Counted from the stretch's first letter, positions 22,328 through 34,635 are shown. The stretch: 64,000 nucleotides of DNA from Cacajao melanocephalus (GCA_963573385.1 CAUYLG010075688.1:62001-126000); one strand, 5' to 3'. A program made the numbers and translations. The notes: generated from the sequence alone by a model not told the origin.

Positions 22328-22500
22328 TGCTGAGGTGGAAGGTGGAACAAGACGGCGGAACAGAAAGCTCCACGGAGCATCCCTCCAGCAAGGACACCAG
22401 TTTAACAGCTGTCTACACAAGAAAAGCACCTTCGCAAGAACCAAGCACCAGAAAGGAAATCTGGACCAAACTCAGCTGACGCCTGCCCATGAAGGGAGCA
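22328..22500 (+). mobile_element. Sense L1 5'UTR fragment
   Basis: 'acaagacggcggaacagaaa' is the typical L1 5' start pattern (aagatggcgg-type), followed by 'cagtttaacagctgtctaca' and 'caccttcgcaagaaccaagc'. Only about 170 bp of the element's 5' end remains, with no ORF1. L1 5' ends on their own are rarer than 3' ends. Confidence 0.72.
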
Positions 22501-23809
22501 TCTAAAACAGCCCCAGCCAGAAGAGAATGGCCCACCCAGTGGTCAGAACTAGAGTCTCTCTAAAATCAGTGAGGTGTCTCCTCTCAAGCAAGTCCCTGCA
22601 TTCACTTTTGAAAATGGAGTCTCACAGACTTTTATAATATCCACATATATCTGGCCTTTCTGGGAACCGTCCTAGAGACTGGCAAATTTTCTTTCTGTTC
22701 TTTATTCTGTTAAAAAGCCCTCCCCTCTTTTCCATAGGTCTTTAGAAAACAAAACTGCTTTCTTAAACCTTTGAATGGGTTTAACTTTGTATCTTCCATT
22801 CACTGTGTACCTCACTGCCGCCCAGTCTCTAATCAGGAGGGTTATCTTAAAATAAAGGTATGTGGAGATTTGAAACAGAGTTCTAGTTGATGACTTGCTT
22901 AATTCCGTTCATCTTGAGGATGCTTGTCAAAGCAAAATTTAGGAAAAAAGATTGTTTTTCAGAAGAAAAACGAAGCACTCTAAGTGTACAAGGAACAAAA
23001 GTACTTTTGTATTTTACTTCTCTGCAATTGCTACATTTGAACATTATTATTGACTTTTTTCCTTTGAGAGAATGTTGCAATGAATTGAATGATTAAAGAA
23101 AAGCTTTTCAGTTGGTGCTGTTTTCTCCTGATAATAAGAATCAAAATTATACTACAGAATAACAAGGTTTAAAGAAATAGATTCTGCCTCGGCAATTTGT
23201 AGACTTCTTCATCTTTTTTTCTTAGAAAAAACCCACCTAGCAACTCTAAAATAATAAGGCGAGACACAGAACAACAATGACAAAGCTCCCCTCCTGTCTT
23301 GCCATCTGGGGTTATTACCTCTACTTTGTTGATGAAAAAATTAGTCTCAAAGAAGCCTTAACATTAGTTTTCCTTTAAGTGATTTCTCATTCCTTTCAGG
23401 TATCACAAATCACAGAGAAAAATGTTTGAAATTACCTCTGCTCTCAAAAGGCTAGATGTATTTAACACACATTTGTTGAGTATTCACGAAGTTCTGAGTG
23501 GAGAAATCTCATATACTAACTCAGAGGTAAACAGAGCAAAATGAAGCAATGCATGAGGTCATCTGTCAGTCCCCACTGGTCTCAGAACAGCTTACCCTAT
23601 GGGAGGCACCCCTTCTTCAGTTTTCATGGCTGAGAATCAAGTGCTCAGGACTAATACTGCCTGTGCTACTGTGTTCAGATACTTCCAAATATTGCTAAGA
23701 AACGGTGTCTTTCCTACCCACTCAACCCAAATGAAATGCAGTGATATGTGATATTGTCAGATTTTCTCAGTGTAAGGCAGAAGAAACACACAGAATTTGC
23801 TTCTGATTT
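22501..23809. other. Unique sequence, no gene recognised
   Basis: No named repeat. The opposed short frames at 22883-23096 show no domain. Confidence 0.5.
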
Positions 23810-23940
23810 TATTGAGTAGTCTTAGGCCATTTTAAAACCCTGATTGAACCTCAGTGGTCTCATCTGTAAAACCAAATGCTAATAATAATAATATCTGGCT
23901 ATAAAATACAAAAAATTATATGAAAGTGCTTATAACCTCT
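23810..23940 (+). mobile_element. MIR element
   Basis: 'cctcagtggtctcatctgta' followed by 'aaaccaaatgctaataataa' and 'tatatgaaagtgcttataac' matches the sense MIR core and 3' part. Confidence 0.68.
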
Positions 23941-25834
23941 AAATCTTTAGGGTTCTTTTCTTTTTATTGTGAAATCTTTCTCTAAAATCAACCTCATCAA
24001 GAACATTCATGAAGGAAGGGAGGGATTTAAAAAGATATGAGTTATTTTCCAGTCAGTGGTGATTGTGATAGAAATAGTTAGCAAATGGAGTTTTATAATT
24101 TCAAGACAGCCTTAGGGATATTATTCTACTTCAACCTGACCAAAACCGTACAGATAAGAGAAACGCCACAGTTTTAGCCCCGTTTTGTGTGATTGAGAAA
24201 TTGGGCTCCTGAAATTCTTGTCCATGTGAGATCAGTTTGTAAATTATAACTAGCGAGTGTTCATGCCCGAGGGTTTCCTCAGGGCATCGGATGATGCGCC
24301 TGACCTCCGGCCGATATTTGAATGAAGAGGCCCAATGCAATAGACCTATCAGATCTGTCTTGGTCTTTACTGGGCCCAAGTCTCTTGAAGGAAGAGCTGG
24401 ATCTGTTTTTCAGCTGATATGGGAGTTATTCTTAAGGAATTTAAATACATGCCAAAATGAGAAAGATGCTGACTTCTGTTTACTAATAATAGTAGGCACT
24501 AAAAGTCACACTTTTGATATACAAAAAAATTTGTCATTAATCCTTGTAAAATATACATCTTTCTGTTGAGTAAATTAAATGATCGAGGTTTATGGTATTG
24601 ATTTTCAATGTAGTTTATGGTACAACCTTTACATCGTTGTTGTGTGGACTTCAGACCACAGTATTATGAAAAGATATGCTGGTTTTATGGCTCCAGGGAT
24701 ATAAATTTAAACATTAATACATTTTCCATTTTAAAATGGCTATTTTCAAGTTATTGCCATTATGATGAAAATAAGAAGTTACTTATTCTGAAAATGTATT
24801 TCCTGTCCTGATCATGTTCAGCTGTTTTTGTAGAGCTTTCCATTTCATTGTTAGGGTGAAGAAAACTTCATTTTCATCAGTGGGCGGAATCCAGGTTGCA
24901 TTTACAAGTGTGTTTTATTGAAGTCATCTAACTATCAGCAAACAGTGGTAAGAGGAAGGTAAGATGATAGTTATACTTAACACCCTGGCAAAATGTCAGT
25001 GAAACACTTTCATCAGCTAGATCTTACACTCGTGTTTATGAAGCTCTACAGACAATATACACATCTCTTACAATTTAAGAAAACCCTCATATACTACTTA
25101 TACTATATTTACACTAAAATTATACTATGTATTATACTACTTACATTGTAACTAAATGGATGGACTTTGAAACTAATTAATTTATCTTTAGTCTAGGACT
25201 TTATACAGAAAGTCAGCTCAAAGCAGCTTCATTTAAACCATTTTCCCCCATAAATCTTCAAGACCTGATCCAAAGCACTCCCAAAACCCAGTGTTTCCAA
25301 TAATATCATTTCTCCTCTTCCTTTATAATACTTGCTTTTCAGAGTCCTTTGGAAGACGTCATAGAGGACTTTAGCTACTCTATTTTCTGTCTTTCCTTTC
25401 ACTGATTCTCCTCCACAGTCAGATAAGTACGTAACAATATTAGAAGGAGTGATTTTTTCTTTTTTTTAGCTGTTAAAGGGAGCATAATGCTATTTCTGGG
25501 GGATGCCTCAGTTGCACCTTTCAGAAATGCACACTTTTCCCAAAAACAACTTCCCAAGTATTTCTCATGTGCTCTTTGCAAATTTTGTAGACATATAATT
25601 TATAGCTGACAGAAGGGGGACTCCATGGTGAAAATGGTAAGAGTCTCCTGTAGCCCACTGCATGGGAAGAGCCTAGAGTGCACACACCTTCATGGTTGCC
25701 AGAGGACAATGGCATCATTAAGGCATTTATTTCCATTTTTATTCTGTTGATGTTGCCATTATTATGTTATTTTATAGATGAAAGTAAATTTGAGGGGAGA
25801 GGCGAGGGGAAAGTAAGCATGGAATAACAGCAAA
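23941..25834. other. Unique AT-rich sequence, no gene recognised
   Basis: No named repeat. A tract near 25085-25150 repeats 'tatacta'-like words. Frames such as 24131-24379 (-) and 24291-24569 (+) overlap and carry no domain. Confidence 0.5.
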
Positions 25835-26085
25835 GCTGTTGAGTGGCTTGCTGGGGCCAGGCTGCCTGGCCTGTGTCCTATTCTGCCCCCATTAGCTGTG
25901 TGAGCACCAGCAAGGCACGGGGTGTCTGGAGGCCTCCACTTCTTCCACTGTAGGTTAGTGGTAATCATGGTGCCATCTGCCCAGGGTGTCAGTGAGTATG
26001 AATGCTGACACTTGTGCAGAGCTCAGAGTGGTGCCTGGTACAAAGGAAGCATTCCATAAAGGTTTGTTCTTACTCTTGTTGTTCT
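25835..26085 (+). mobile_element. MIR element
   Basis: It begins around 'ggccaggctgcctggcctgt', continues 'attagctgtgtgagcaccag', and ends 'gagtggtgcctggtacaaag' then 'aagcattccataaaggtttg', the sense MIR order over about 250 bp. The 68-aa minus frame here is a shadow. Confidence 0.75.
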
Positions 26086-28204
26086 ATCATTGCTATGTCT
26101 AAGAGGTGTTATGATGAATAACTTACAGAAAAAACATGAAATGCATTATAAATAAAAGTTTAGGTGTCATTATAACAAGGGCATTACCGAGGGCAACAAT
26201 ACATACTGCGTATGCCATGTGTAGAGAGGAAGCCCCCTTCCTTAAAGTGTTTCCTTCCCATTCTAATTATCTTACAGAGAGAGCCTTACAGAAAATTGTG
26301 GTGTCACGGTGAATATTTGACAATAGACGACATCCTCCAAGGAGTAACACGTTGCTAGGTTGTGTTTGCCTTGACCCTCTGCTTCCAACCTAACATTTCA
26401 TTGATTGAATAAGAGTCTACATTTGTTTTAATTCTTAGGCTGTTGATTCTTAACCACTGGTTTAAAAAACAAACACCATCTTATTAAGAACTGAGTGTTT
26501 ATAATATTTATCCAGCGGAGAAGCCACGATGGGCCATGGCACTTTATTTATAAATAAAAATACACGTAGAGTATAGAAACCAGATTGTGCTGTGGCTTTT
26601 CAAGAAAGGCAGTGAAGACGAGACAGTCTATTGGACCAAGAGAAGTATGCACTTCTTACATTATTAGGGAAATCAGATCTTTTCCTGCCCTCAAGGAAAC
26701 CCCATGATTGAAGTTCAGTTTGTTGAAGTCTGTGATGGTAGAGAATTCCCTTCTGGCATTAGGAAGTCTTGCTTCATGTTCAGGTAAAATGTGCCCAAGC
26801 TAAAGTGAACATAAATGAACTCCATGTTAGTAATTAGTAGCATGGTCATCTAATGTATTGTCCACTTAGGTTCACTTCGTAAGCATGAAAGGGGCACTGA
26901 TCTTAATTTTTCAGGGACAAGTAGTTTCAAGTGGGGGCAGGAGAACCAGGGGGATTCTAAATGTTTGAAAAGAATCTAGCATAGCAAATGCTTGGAAAAA
27001 TGCCATGAAACCATGAAACATCTGAACTGAGTCCAGGGGGTTTCAGATGCCAGAACCTTCCTGAACCAGGAATGGGCATAGAAACACTCTCTGAACTACT
27101 ATGTAACCTAACTGAAGAAGAACCAACCACCTACATGGGAGTCAGTATTCCTAATTCCCTCTCTGGTGATTTCTGTCTGTGGATGACTCACTTGAGTTTG
27201 TGAGCCTGTGAAAATGCATTGGATAGTAATAGAAGATATATAAAGTTTATATAGCTTGCTGGATTGTTATAAAAAGTAGCAATAAGATTATAATGATCAT
27301 ATAAAGCAGGTTCTTAAGCCCCTTAATTCCTTTTATTCACTGAATGGCCTTGGGCATCATTCAAGTACTTCCTCAAGTTAGTAGAAATTGTGCTTGTGCT
27401 CTTCTTCAGCATTGTGGGAAATAGCAGTAAAAGTTATTCTTACTATAAAAGTAAAGACAGAAAATATGCAGCTCATAGGAAAAGATTTTCAGCCAGATCG
27501 TCATATGAGAATGGGAGAGAATTGAGGTCAGCAAAGAGTGTTAAAAATCCCATTATGTGAAATTTTCATTTACTGCAGGGATGTAGCCTCTGACCCAGAA
27601 GGGGGCAGTTATTGATGAATTCTGCCAATGTCCATTTTTGCTGCTCCCAGAGGCAGACCTAAGGCCATTATTATGTTTATTATAACATTAAAAAGTACGA
27701 TTTCTTTTATGTTCTCAAGGAGTCAAAACTTTCTTTTCGTTTAGAATGGAGATCATTGTTTTGGAAATTTTCCATTCAAATTATTTTTAAAGCGATGACT
27801 ACTTATGACTTGTAAGACATGACTTAAGAAATTAAAAACAAAAATGAGAAGAGAGAGCTCCAGCAGAGTTTCTGGCTAGTCAAAAGCACTTGATAAATAA
27901 TGCTACTATTGTTACTATTACCTGAATTATTCTTTTAAGTCTTTCAACTAAGTCCCATGGATATATCTAATAATTCCAACATTTATTTCTCTGTTCTTGA
28001 TATATCTCACTAAGTCCCATGCATATATCTGAATAATTCCAACATTTATTTTTCTGGTCTTGATTTCTCTGAGCTACTAATTCATATAACCAGTTGCTTA
28101 CTTGACATCTTCAGGGTCATGTGTAATAAGATATCTTATGCTAATCATAGTCAAAACAGACATGGATTTTTATCTCTTAAAATTCTCCCATCTCAGCTCT
28201 TTAA
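26086..28204. other. Unique sequence with one local tandem duplication
   Basis: No gene and no named repeat. 'gccttgggcatcattcaagt' near 27345 faintly resembles MIR. The tandem duplication at 27947 is listed separately. Confidence 0.5.
27947..28071. repeat. Two-copy 62-bp tandem duplication
   Basis: The units start 'actaagtcccatg' at 27947 and 28009. Both continue 'atatatct', 'aataattccaacatttattt', and a 'tcttgat' near the end. About 90% identical. It lies in unique DNA. Confidence 0.9.
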
Positions 28205-28400
28205 CATTCATTCCTTTATTCATTTTTCCTGAAATATTTACTGAGTGTCTGCTACGTGCAAGACGCTATTATAGACAGTGGTAATACAGCAGCGTTGTAG
28301 ACAGGCAACAATCTGTGCCTTCATAGACATTGCTTACTGATGTGGAGACACAAAATAAACACACATGTGCCATAATGCCCAAGAGCGATAATTATGCTGA
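28205..28400 (-). mobile_element. L2 LINE 3' end
   Basis: 'cattcattcctttattcatt' followed by 'atatttactgagtgtctgct', 'acgtgcaagacgctattata' and 'cagtggtaatacagcagcgt' is antisense L2 3' end, running on into 'ggagacacaaaataaacaca'. Confidence 0.85.
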
Positions 28401-28479
28401 CAAAAAATAAAGCCATAATAAAGTTCTCAGAGCAGTGAATATATAAGTGTTTGATGTATAATATAATAATATCAAAATA

Positions 28480-28998
28480 TCTTTGGCCTAAATTCTTCAA
28501 TGGCTGTCTATAATCCAGAGGGAAAAATAATCAAAAAATCTTTGTGGTTTTACATTTGGTCTTCGCTGTATTCACTGTATTCAAGCCACACTTTCTTCCC
28601 CACATATCTTGACTTTTTTGACTCTCCTTACCTCACTACCTTCCCTCCTGCCGTTTGCTCTGTCTACAATCGTGTTCTGTGTATTTTCACACACGGTTGC
28701 TTCCTTTTATCATTCAGGTCTTAGTTCGAATGCCACTTGCTAAGAGAAGCATTTTTGACATCCTCTCTGAAGTTACCATCCCCCAACACTCTTGCATTTT
28801 CTACTTCATGTTATCCTTCATCGCACCTGTCATGACTGAAGAGATCTTTGTTTACTTGTTTATAGTATGTTTCCTTCTGCTATGATTTAGATATCGTAAG
28901 TGACAGATCTTAACTGTGTTTGCTCATGTCTCTATGAGTGCTTAGAATACTGCATAGCACATAGTAGGCAATCAGCAGATATTGGAGCAATGAATATA
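28480..28998 (+). mobile_element. L2 LINE 3' region
   Basis: Sense L2 order is clear: 'caggtcttagttcgaatgcc', 'ctctctgaagttaccatccc', 'tctttgtttacttgtttata', 'gcttagaatactgcatagca' and 'catagtaggcaatcagcaga'. It points away from the neighbouring minus-strand L2, so the two are separate insertions. The frame 28655-28885 is an artefact. Confidence 0.85.
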
Positions 28999-29305
28999 CT
29001 ATTCCTTTTTAAAATTTGGGTGACATTTGAGACAGTAAAATCAAGTCCTTTCTGATGTACAACCTGGTGAAATATTATTCATTTTCTAGAAAATATTGAG
29101 TAGTTTATACTTCACTGCAGTAGCATACCTCAAAATGCATTATTATCATGTTAAAGTCAGGGGACGTGTCTGGGACACTCTTCGGATGTCATTGAAATAG
29201 GTTAAGGCACAGTGACTGACTCAGAAGTAATCCTTGGTGCTTAGCTCCTGAAAACTGGAGTGGCGAAATGATGAGTGGGAGAAAGTCTAATTTGCTAGTT
29301 GTGTT

Positions 29306-29333
29306 GCATTGTCAAAAGAGCATTGTCAAAAGA
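29306..29333. repeat. Perfect 14-bp tandem duplication
   Basis: 'gcattgtcaaaaga' at 29306-29319 is repeated exactly at 29320-29333, directly against the left arm of the large hairpin. Confidence 0.97.
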
Positions 29334-29407
29334 AATACCGGAATGTATTACAAACACACACCCTCACATTTTTGAGGATGTGCATTTGTAATACATTCCA
29401 GTATTTC
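29332..29407. repeat. 35-bp inverted repeat with 6-bp loop (hairpin)
   Basis: The left arm 29332-29366 pairs with the right arm 29373-29407 with about 31 of 35 positions matching; the loop is 'catttt' at 29367-29372. Both arms contain the complement pair 'ggaatgtattacaaa' / 'tttgtaatacattcc' exactly. Weaker pairing with indels continues outward ('tcaaaag' / 'cttttcaaaa'). No known transposon ends are recognised. Confidence 0.93.
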
Positions 29408-29572
29408 CTTTTCAAAACATGAAAATACAGGTTGAAGACCAAATCGTATTATTAAAAAAAAAGGAAAAAGAACAGTTTCTCAGATTAAAAGAAAAACTTC
29501 ATGTAGGAAAAAAAATGCCACTGTCATGTGTCACTGGTTATTTCCACAAATGTGTTTTATGTATGAACTTAA

Positions 29573-29941
<369 letters not shown>

Positions 29942-30014
29942 TAGACAGAATACAAGAGAACCGTAGGTTGCATAAGTGTAGATCCTTCAGAGTTTTAACT
30001 CTTAAGAATCATGC

Positions 30015-30219
30015 TACGGTGTGGAGATTCCTTAAATAACTAAAGGTAGAGCTACCATTTGATCCAGCAGTCTCACTACCGGGTATCTACCCAGAGGAAA
30101 AGAAGTCATTATTTGAAAAAGATACTTGCACACACAGTTTATAGCAGCACAATTCACAATAGCAAAATCGTGGAACCAACCCAAATGCCCATCAATCAAT
30201 GAGCGGATAAAGAAACTCT

Positions 30220-30257
<38 letters not shown>

Positions 30258-30812
30258 CACATATATATATACGTATATATATGTGTGTATATATATGTAT
30301 GTATATATGTGTGTGTATATATACGTATGTATATATATGTGTGTATATATACGTATGTATATATATGTGTGTATATATACATACGTGTATATATATGTAT
30401 ATATAGACGTATATTTATGTATATATATGTGTGTATGTGTGTGTGTGTATATATATATGATGGAGTACTACTCAGCCATAAAAGGAATGGACTAACAGCA
30501 TTTGCAATGGCCTGGATGAGACTAGAGACTATTGTTCAAAGTGAAGTAACTTAGGAATGGGAAACCAAACATCGTATGTTCCCACTGATATGTGGGAGCT
30601 GAGCTATGAGGATGCAAAGGCATAATGATGCAACGGACATTGGGGACTTGGGGAAAGACTGAGAGTGGGGATGAGGGATAAAAGACAACAAATATGGTGC
30701 ACTGTACACTGCTCGGGTGATGGGTACACCAGGTTCTCACAAATCTCCAACAAAGAACTTACGTAACCAAACACCACCTGTACCTCAATAACTTATGGAA
30801 AAATAAAAGAAT
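30015..30812 (+). mobile_element. L1 3' end (L1PB/L1MA-like) carrying a large internal microsatellite
   Basis: The sense ORF2 end runs 'ccatttgatccagcagtctc', 'ttatagcagcacaattcaca', 'tgcccatcaatcaatgagcg', then after the microsatellite 'gagtactactcagccataaa' and 'gatgagactagagactattg', then a 3'UTR with 'tcgtatgttcccactgatat' and an A-rich end near 30812. The microsatellite replaces the short TA-rich link that L1 normally has here. Confidence 0.9.
30220..30458. repeat. 239-bp compound microsatellite (TG)n / (TATATG)n / (TACGTA)n
   Basis: It starts with about 17 TG units (30221-30254) and passes into alternating purine-pyrimidine TATATGTGTG and TATACGTATG blocks, ending in (TG)n(TA)n. It creates open frames of Cys/Val and Tyr/Ile repeats on both strands (30126-30554 and two more on +, 30032-30382 on -), none of them genes. 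Confidence 0.97.
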
Positions 30813-31904
30813 TATGGAAATGTCACTGAGATCTTTGTGGGGCAAAGTCACTTATGCGGTCATTTTCCAAATCAGCTGTAAGTGTGGCCTTCAAAGTCCA
30901 TATTTTTCCTGCTGTGGCTGTATGTAAACTGTCATATTGTCTTCCCATGCTGGGTGGAGCCAGGGGTTTATCTTTATGAAAATGTTAAGTATTTCATGAG
31001 TTTCCGAGGCTTTGGTTCATGGATGCCCTGCTTTGGGTGTGTTTGTGTGCTCGCTGTGTTCTTCATTGTAAAGAAACCTTGCCCTCTGTTCTGTATAGTG
31101 TATATCTTGGTAGAACATTTTAGACCTAAGAGGCAGGGAGTGAGAAATATCCAGAGAGTATTAACATATTGTGATGTAGGAGAGGGTGTAGTTGTTTTTC
31201 TAAATTCTAAGGACCACCTTTTCCAGGAGGCTTCTTTGAACGCTTGTTTCCAGGATAAATGAACATTTGCCTTTAGTAAACCATAGCACTTCCATCAGTC
31301 ACAATGCAGGTTTGTTTGTTGGCCTGCTTTCCAAGACAACTGTCCCCAGAGGAAGCCCTTAGCATTGTGGATCACTTGAATGGATAAGTTTTGAACTTTC
31401 AGGAAAAAAGGAATACCTTTTCCTTCTCCTAAATGGTACATTTATTGTTTCTATAGTTTGGATATTTTACCCTGACTTCGTGAGAGCTGCTATCAAGGTT
31501 TTCCTGCCCATGCAAAATAGCCTTGCTGTAAGGTCAGCTAGAAGCTAGAACCCTGTCTCAGGATGCATCACCCAGTCTGCATCACTGAAACCCTGGGAAA
31601 TCCATGGACCTGAGATACACAGCCTTCTCAACTCCCAATGCACCTCTTCATTATGGTAAGAGGATTTTGATTTTTTTTTTTTTTTTTTTTTTTTACATTT
31701 AAGGAGATTTTCAACTTAAACCAGGTCTCATTTACTGTTGATATAACTTGTGCATTCACTGTTGGGTTTGAGTTTGGTTGCTTAAGATGCTTTAACCTTT
31801 GGATCACTGATAACCTGAATCCTATTTAGCTCTGGGCTGTCGCTTGCTGAGATGTTCTCCACTCCCAGCAATCTGATCTGGTTCTACCTGAGAAAATGTT
31901 GCAG
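30813..31904. other. Unique sequence, no gene recognised
   Basis: A 126-aa frame (30882-31262, +) starts with a hydrophobic, Cys-rich stretch but has no family resemblance and no supporting context, so I treat it as chance. T24 at 31671-31694 is listed separately. Confidence 0.5.
31671..31694. repeat. T24 homopolymer
   Basis: Twenty-four consecutive T, not attached to a recognised Alu or L1. It could be the tail of an eroded minus-strand retrocopy or simple slippage. Confidence 0.9.
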
Positions 31905-31972
31905 CCATTGCTGAATCCCCAGTACTTGTAAGGCACACAGTATTGCCAAGTTAATGTTTATTGTTGAATCAG
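31905..31972 (+). mobile_element. Short L2 3' end
   Basis: 'aatccccagtacttgtaagg' followed by 'cacacagtattgccaagtta' and 'gtttattgttgaatc' follows the last bases of L2. Weak and short. Confidence 0.45.
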
Positions 31973-33588
31973 CTGATTTTTTCTTCCTCACTTCCACTTC
32001 ACGTGGCTCAATGGGTTCTGGGCTCTGGGCTCTGTATTTTTATTGGTTTTTGGCCAATATTTCCATGCAGATATTTCTGATATTTCTCTTCTCTTTCATC
32101 CCCTGCCTCATTTTACTTCTTTGGCCCTCGCTTCTGCAGCTTCAATCTGCTGCCACCTTGTTCCTGTGGCTGACAATGAACCAGGTGGATTTAATCCAGA
32201 GCACTGATTCAGATTTTAGTAGAAAGTTCAGTCTTACTGATGGGGACCCCATTTTATCTTTGGAGATTAAGATACAGATGGTAGATAGATATTTTTCAGT
32301 ATCAAGTGAAAATGAAAAAGAAGTCTTCCTGTTTTAAATACTTAGGATATAAAAAGGTATAATTTCAGAAGCATTAAGATCTTAATATTTAATATTCTTT
32401 CATAATTTATATATTCTCTGTAGATGAAACTTAGGTGAGCTAACTTTATAGGCTAAAAAAGATAGGTTACAAATTTAAAAATTCAAAATATGCAAAAATA
32501 AAAATAATAACTGTTAATATATTTTCTGTTATAAACACTAAAATAAAGCATCTATTAACTAATGCCCAATTCCTATTAAGGAAGAGTTTAATATAGAGTT
32601 ACACCTAATTATAATTAGTTAGTAAATAATAATCTACTTTTCCTATTTTTAAATTTAAATCCTAGAATTGAATTATAATCTTTGCTAATTAAGTTATATC
32701 TACTTGAGAATTGCGTTAGAATTTAAAGGTGTAATATATCTCAAGCAATAGTTTAAATAATGCTGAAGTTGAGAAGGTAATCAATAATCACTGGATAGTG
32801 TTGTTCCCCTAATAAACAAGTAATGGCAGAGACCTGATCACATCCCCTGATTACGGATCTCGGTTACCTTGTGCAGACTGTGTGGAGAGTCCCTGTGCCC
32901 AGAACATAGCTTTGGTGCTGATGCCCATGGTGAGTGTTCAGGCTGTGACGCTGATGAGGGGCAGCTCTCACACTATGCGTTGTGCTTGATTGAGGGGGTA
33001 AGGTATATGTGATTCTCAGGAAAAGAAACACACTCTGGTCTCTCACCCCTTTCTCCTGCCTTCCTCTAAGGAGTGGAATTCTGGGGAAAAACTTAATTCT
33101 GATATTATGTATATTAACAATATTTGTAGGAATAGTGAGACTATTTCACCTTTATTTGTGCAACCAACAAGAATAATCACATTAGTTCTACAGAGGTGAA
33201 GAGTAACTTATAAATGCGTGTGAGAGATAGATATTGATTGATCGATTTAAGCTTACTGTTACTTGTGGAAGATAGAAACCTTGAGTTTCAGAGGAAATTG
33301 GTGGAAGCAATAAAATGATCTAAAATGCTGGTAATGTACTTAGTGTGGAAATAATTTAGTAATTCTATGTTTTCTGTGATCGAATCTTCTCTAGTCCCAT
33401 CCAAAGCATAGTAGCTTTTTAAGTATTAAGCAAACAATGCATTATAAAACACACTATTGAAAGTTAAAAGATAAACAAATATGCTTTTATTGCCTCAATT
33501 TTCCAGAGTTAGTTATGAAGAAAAATTGGTTGAATAACAGATGTGACTTTCAATACTGTTTTATACAAGCAAATGATAACAGAGAGAG
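31973..33588. other. Unique sequence with a very AT-rich stretch
   Basis: The 127-aa frame at 31954-32337 (+) has hydrophobic segments but no recognisable family. About 32340-32760 is markedly AT-rich with no repeat I can name. Confidence 0.5.
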
Positions 33589-33952
33589 TGTATTAGTCTC
33601 TTCTTGTGCTGCTAATAAAGACATATCCGAGACTGGGTAATTTATAAAGAAAAGAGGTTTAATTGACTCACAGTTCAGCATGGCTGGAGAGGCCTGAGGA
33701 AGCTTACAATCATGGCAGAAGGGGAAGCAAACACATCCTTCTTCACATGGTGACAGCAAGAAGTTCAGGGTGACTGCCTTTTATAAAACCATCAAATCTC
33801 ATGAAACTTATTCACTATCATGAGAAGAGCACAGGAAAACCCACCCCCCATGATTCAGTTAACTCCCACTGGGTCCTTCCCACAACATGTGGGGATTATG
33901 GGAACTACAATGCAAGATGAGATTTGGGTGGGGACACAGTCAAATCATATCA
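33589..33952 (-). mobile_element. THE1-type solo LTR
   Basis: Starts TGTATTAGTC and ends '...aaatcatatca'. The full set of THE1 landmarks is present in antisense: 'gagactgggtaatttataaa', 'acaatcatggcagaagggga', 'aaaccatcaaatctcatgaa', 'cattcactatcatgaga'-type, 'gatgagatttgggtggggac'. About 364 bp, full length. I do not see a clear 5-bp target duplication: the right flank starts straight into a purine tract. Confidence 0.95.
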
Positions 33953-34076
33953 AAGGGGCAGAGAGGGAGAGAAGGAGGGAGAAAAAGAGAGAGACAGAGA
34001 GAGGGAGAGAGAGAGAGGGAGGGAGGGAGGGGAGGAGGGAGAGAGAGAGAAAGGGAGAGAGGAGTAGAGAAAGATA
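33953..34076. repeat. Polypurine (GGGA/GAGA) tract abutting the THE1 LTR
   Basis: About 120 bp nearly all G and A, beginning at the base after the LTR end. It produces Arg/Glu-rich frames on + (33820-34080, 33887-34102) and a Ser/Leu/Pro frame on - (33940-34194), none of them real. Confidence 0.95.
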
Positions 34077-34439
34077 TTAGCAATATGTGTTGGTGTGAAT
34101 AGTTTAAAAACAAAATACTTATCACCCCTTTTAATCTTTTAAGTTTTTGCTGCTTTGCACAGAGAGGAAAATGGAAGGGAAAGCATGTTACCACATTTGG
34201 GTATAGGGGACCCTCATGTCCTGCACTTCCCTTAACCAGGAAGACTATCTTGAAAGACTAGGTTCGCTGACTCCCGGGTGGCACCAGCTCACTCCATCTA
34301 GCTGTGACCTCTGCTCCTGCAGCTGCCTAGGCAGCTTCCAGCTGCTTTCTAAACTGTGACTCTTCCTCTATTTCCAGACCTTCTGTCCATGGCTGAATTC
34401 CAGGTGGAGGTTAATAATAATAGCATGAAATCATTTCAT
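34077..34439. other. Unique sequence, no feature recognised
   Basis: No named repeat and no supported frame. Confidence 0.5.
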
Positions 34440-34635
34440 ATATTGTCAGATTGCCTGGGTTCAAATCCCAGCTTCGCATATACTACTGGGTGCTTTTGAG
34501 CAGCTTGCTGACCTCTCTGTATCTCAGTTTCCTGGTCTGTAAAATGGGGATAATACTAGCATGGTTGTCATGAGAATTAAATGAGTTAACAAAAGTTTAC
34601 ATAGTAATAATTCATTAAATGTTAGCTGTTATTCC
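34440..34635 (+). mobile_element. MIR element, well preserved
   Basis: 'gattgcctgggttcaaatcc', 'ctctctgtatctcagtttcc', 'gtctgtaaaatggggataat', 'catgagaattaaatgagtta' and 'aataattcattaaatgttag' follow the sense MIR consensus over nearly 200 bp. Confidence 0.93.

Noticed and set aside
30032..30554. Long Cys/Val and Tyr/Ile repeat frames on both strands
   Set aside because: They are translations of the TG/TA microsatellite within an L1 and exist on both strands at once.
30882..32337. Two frames of 126-127 aa with hydrophobic stretches (30882-31262, 31954-32337) as membrane proteins
   Set aside because: Hydrophobicity follows from T-rich codons; no recognisable family, and they are unrelated to each other.
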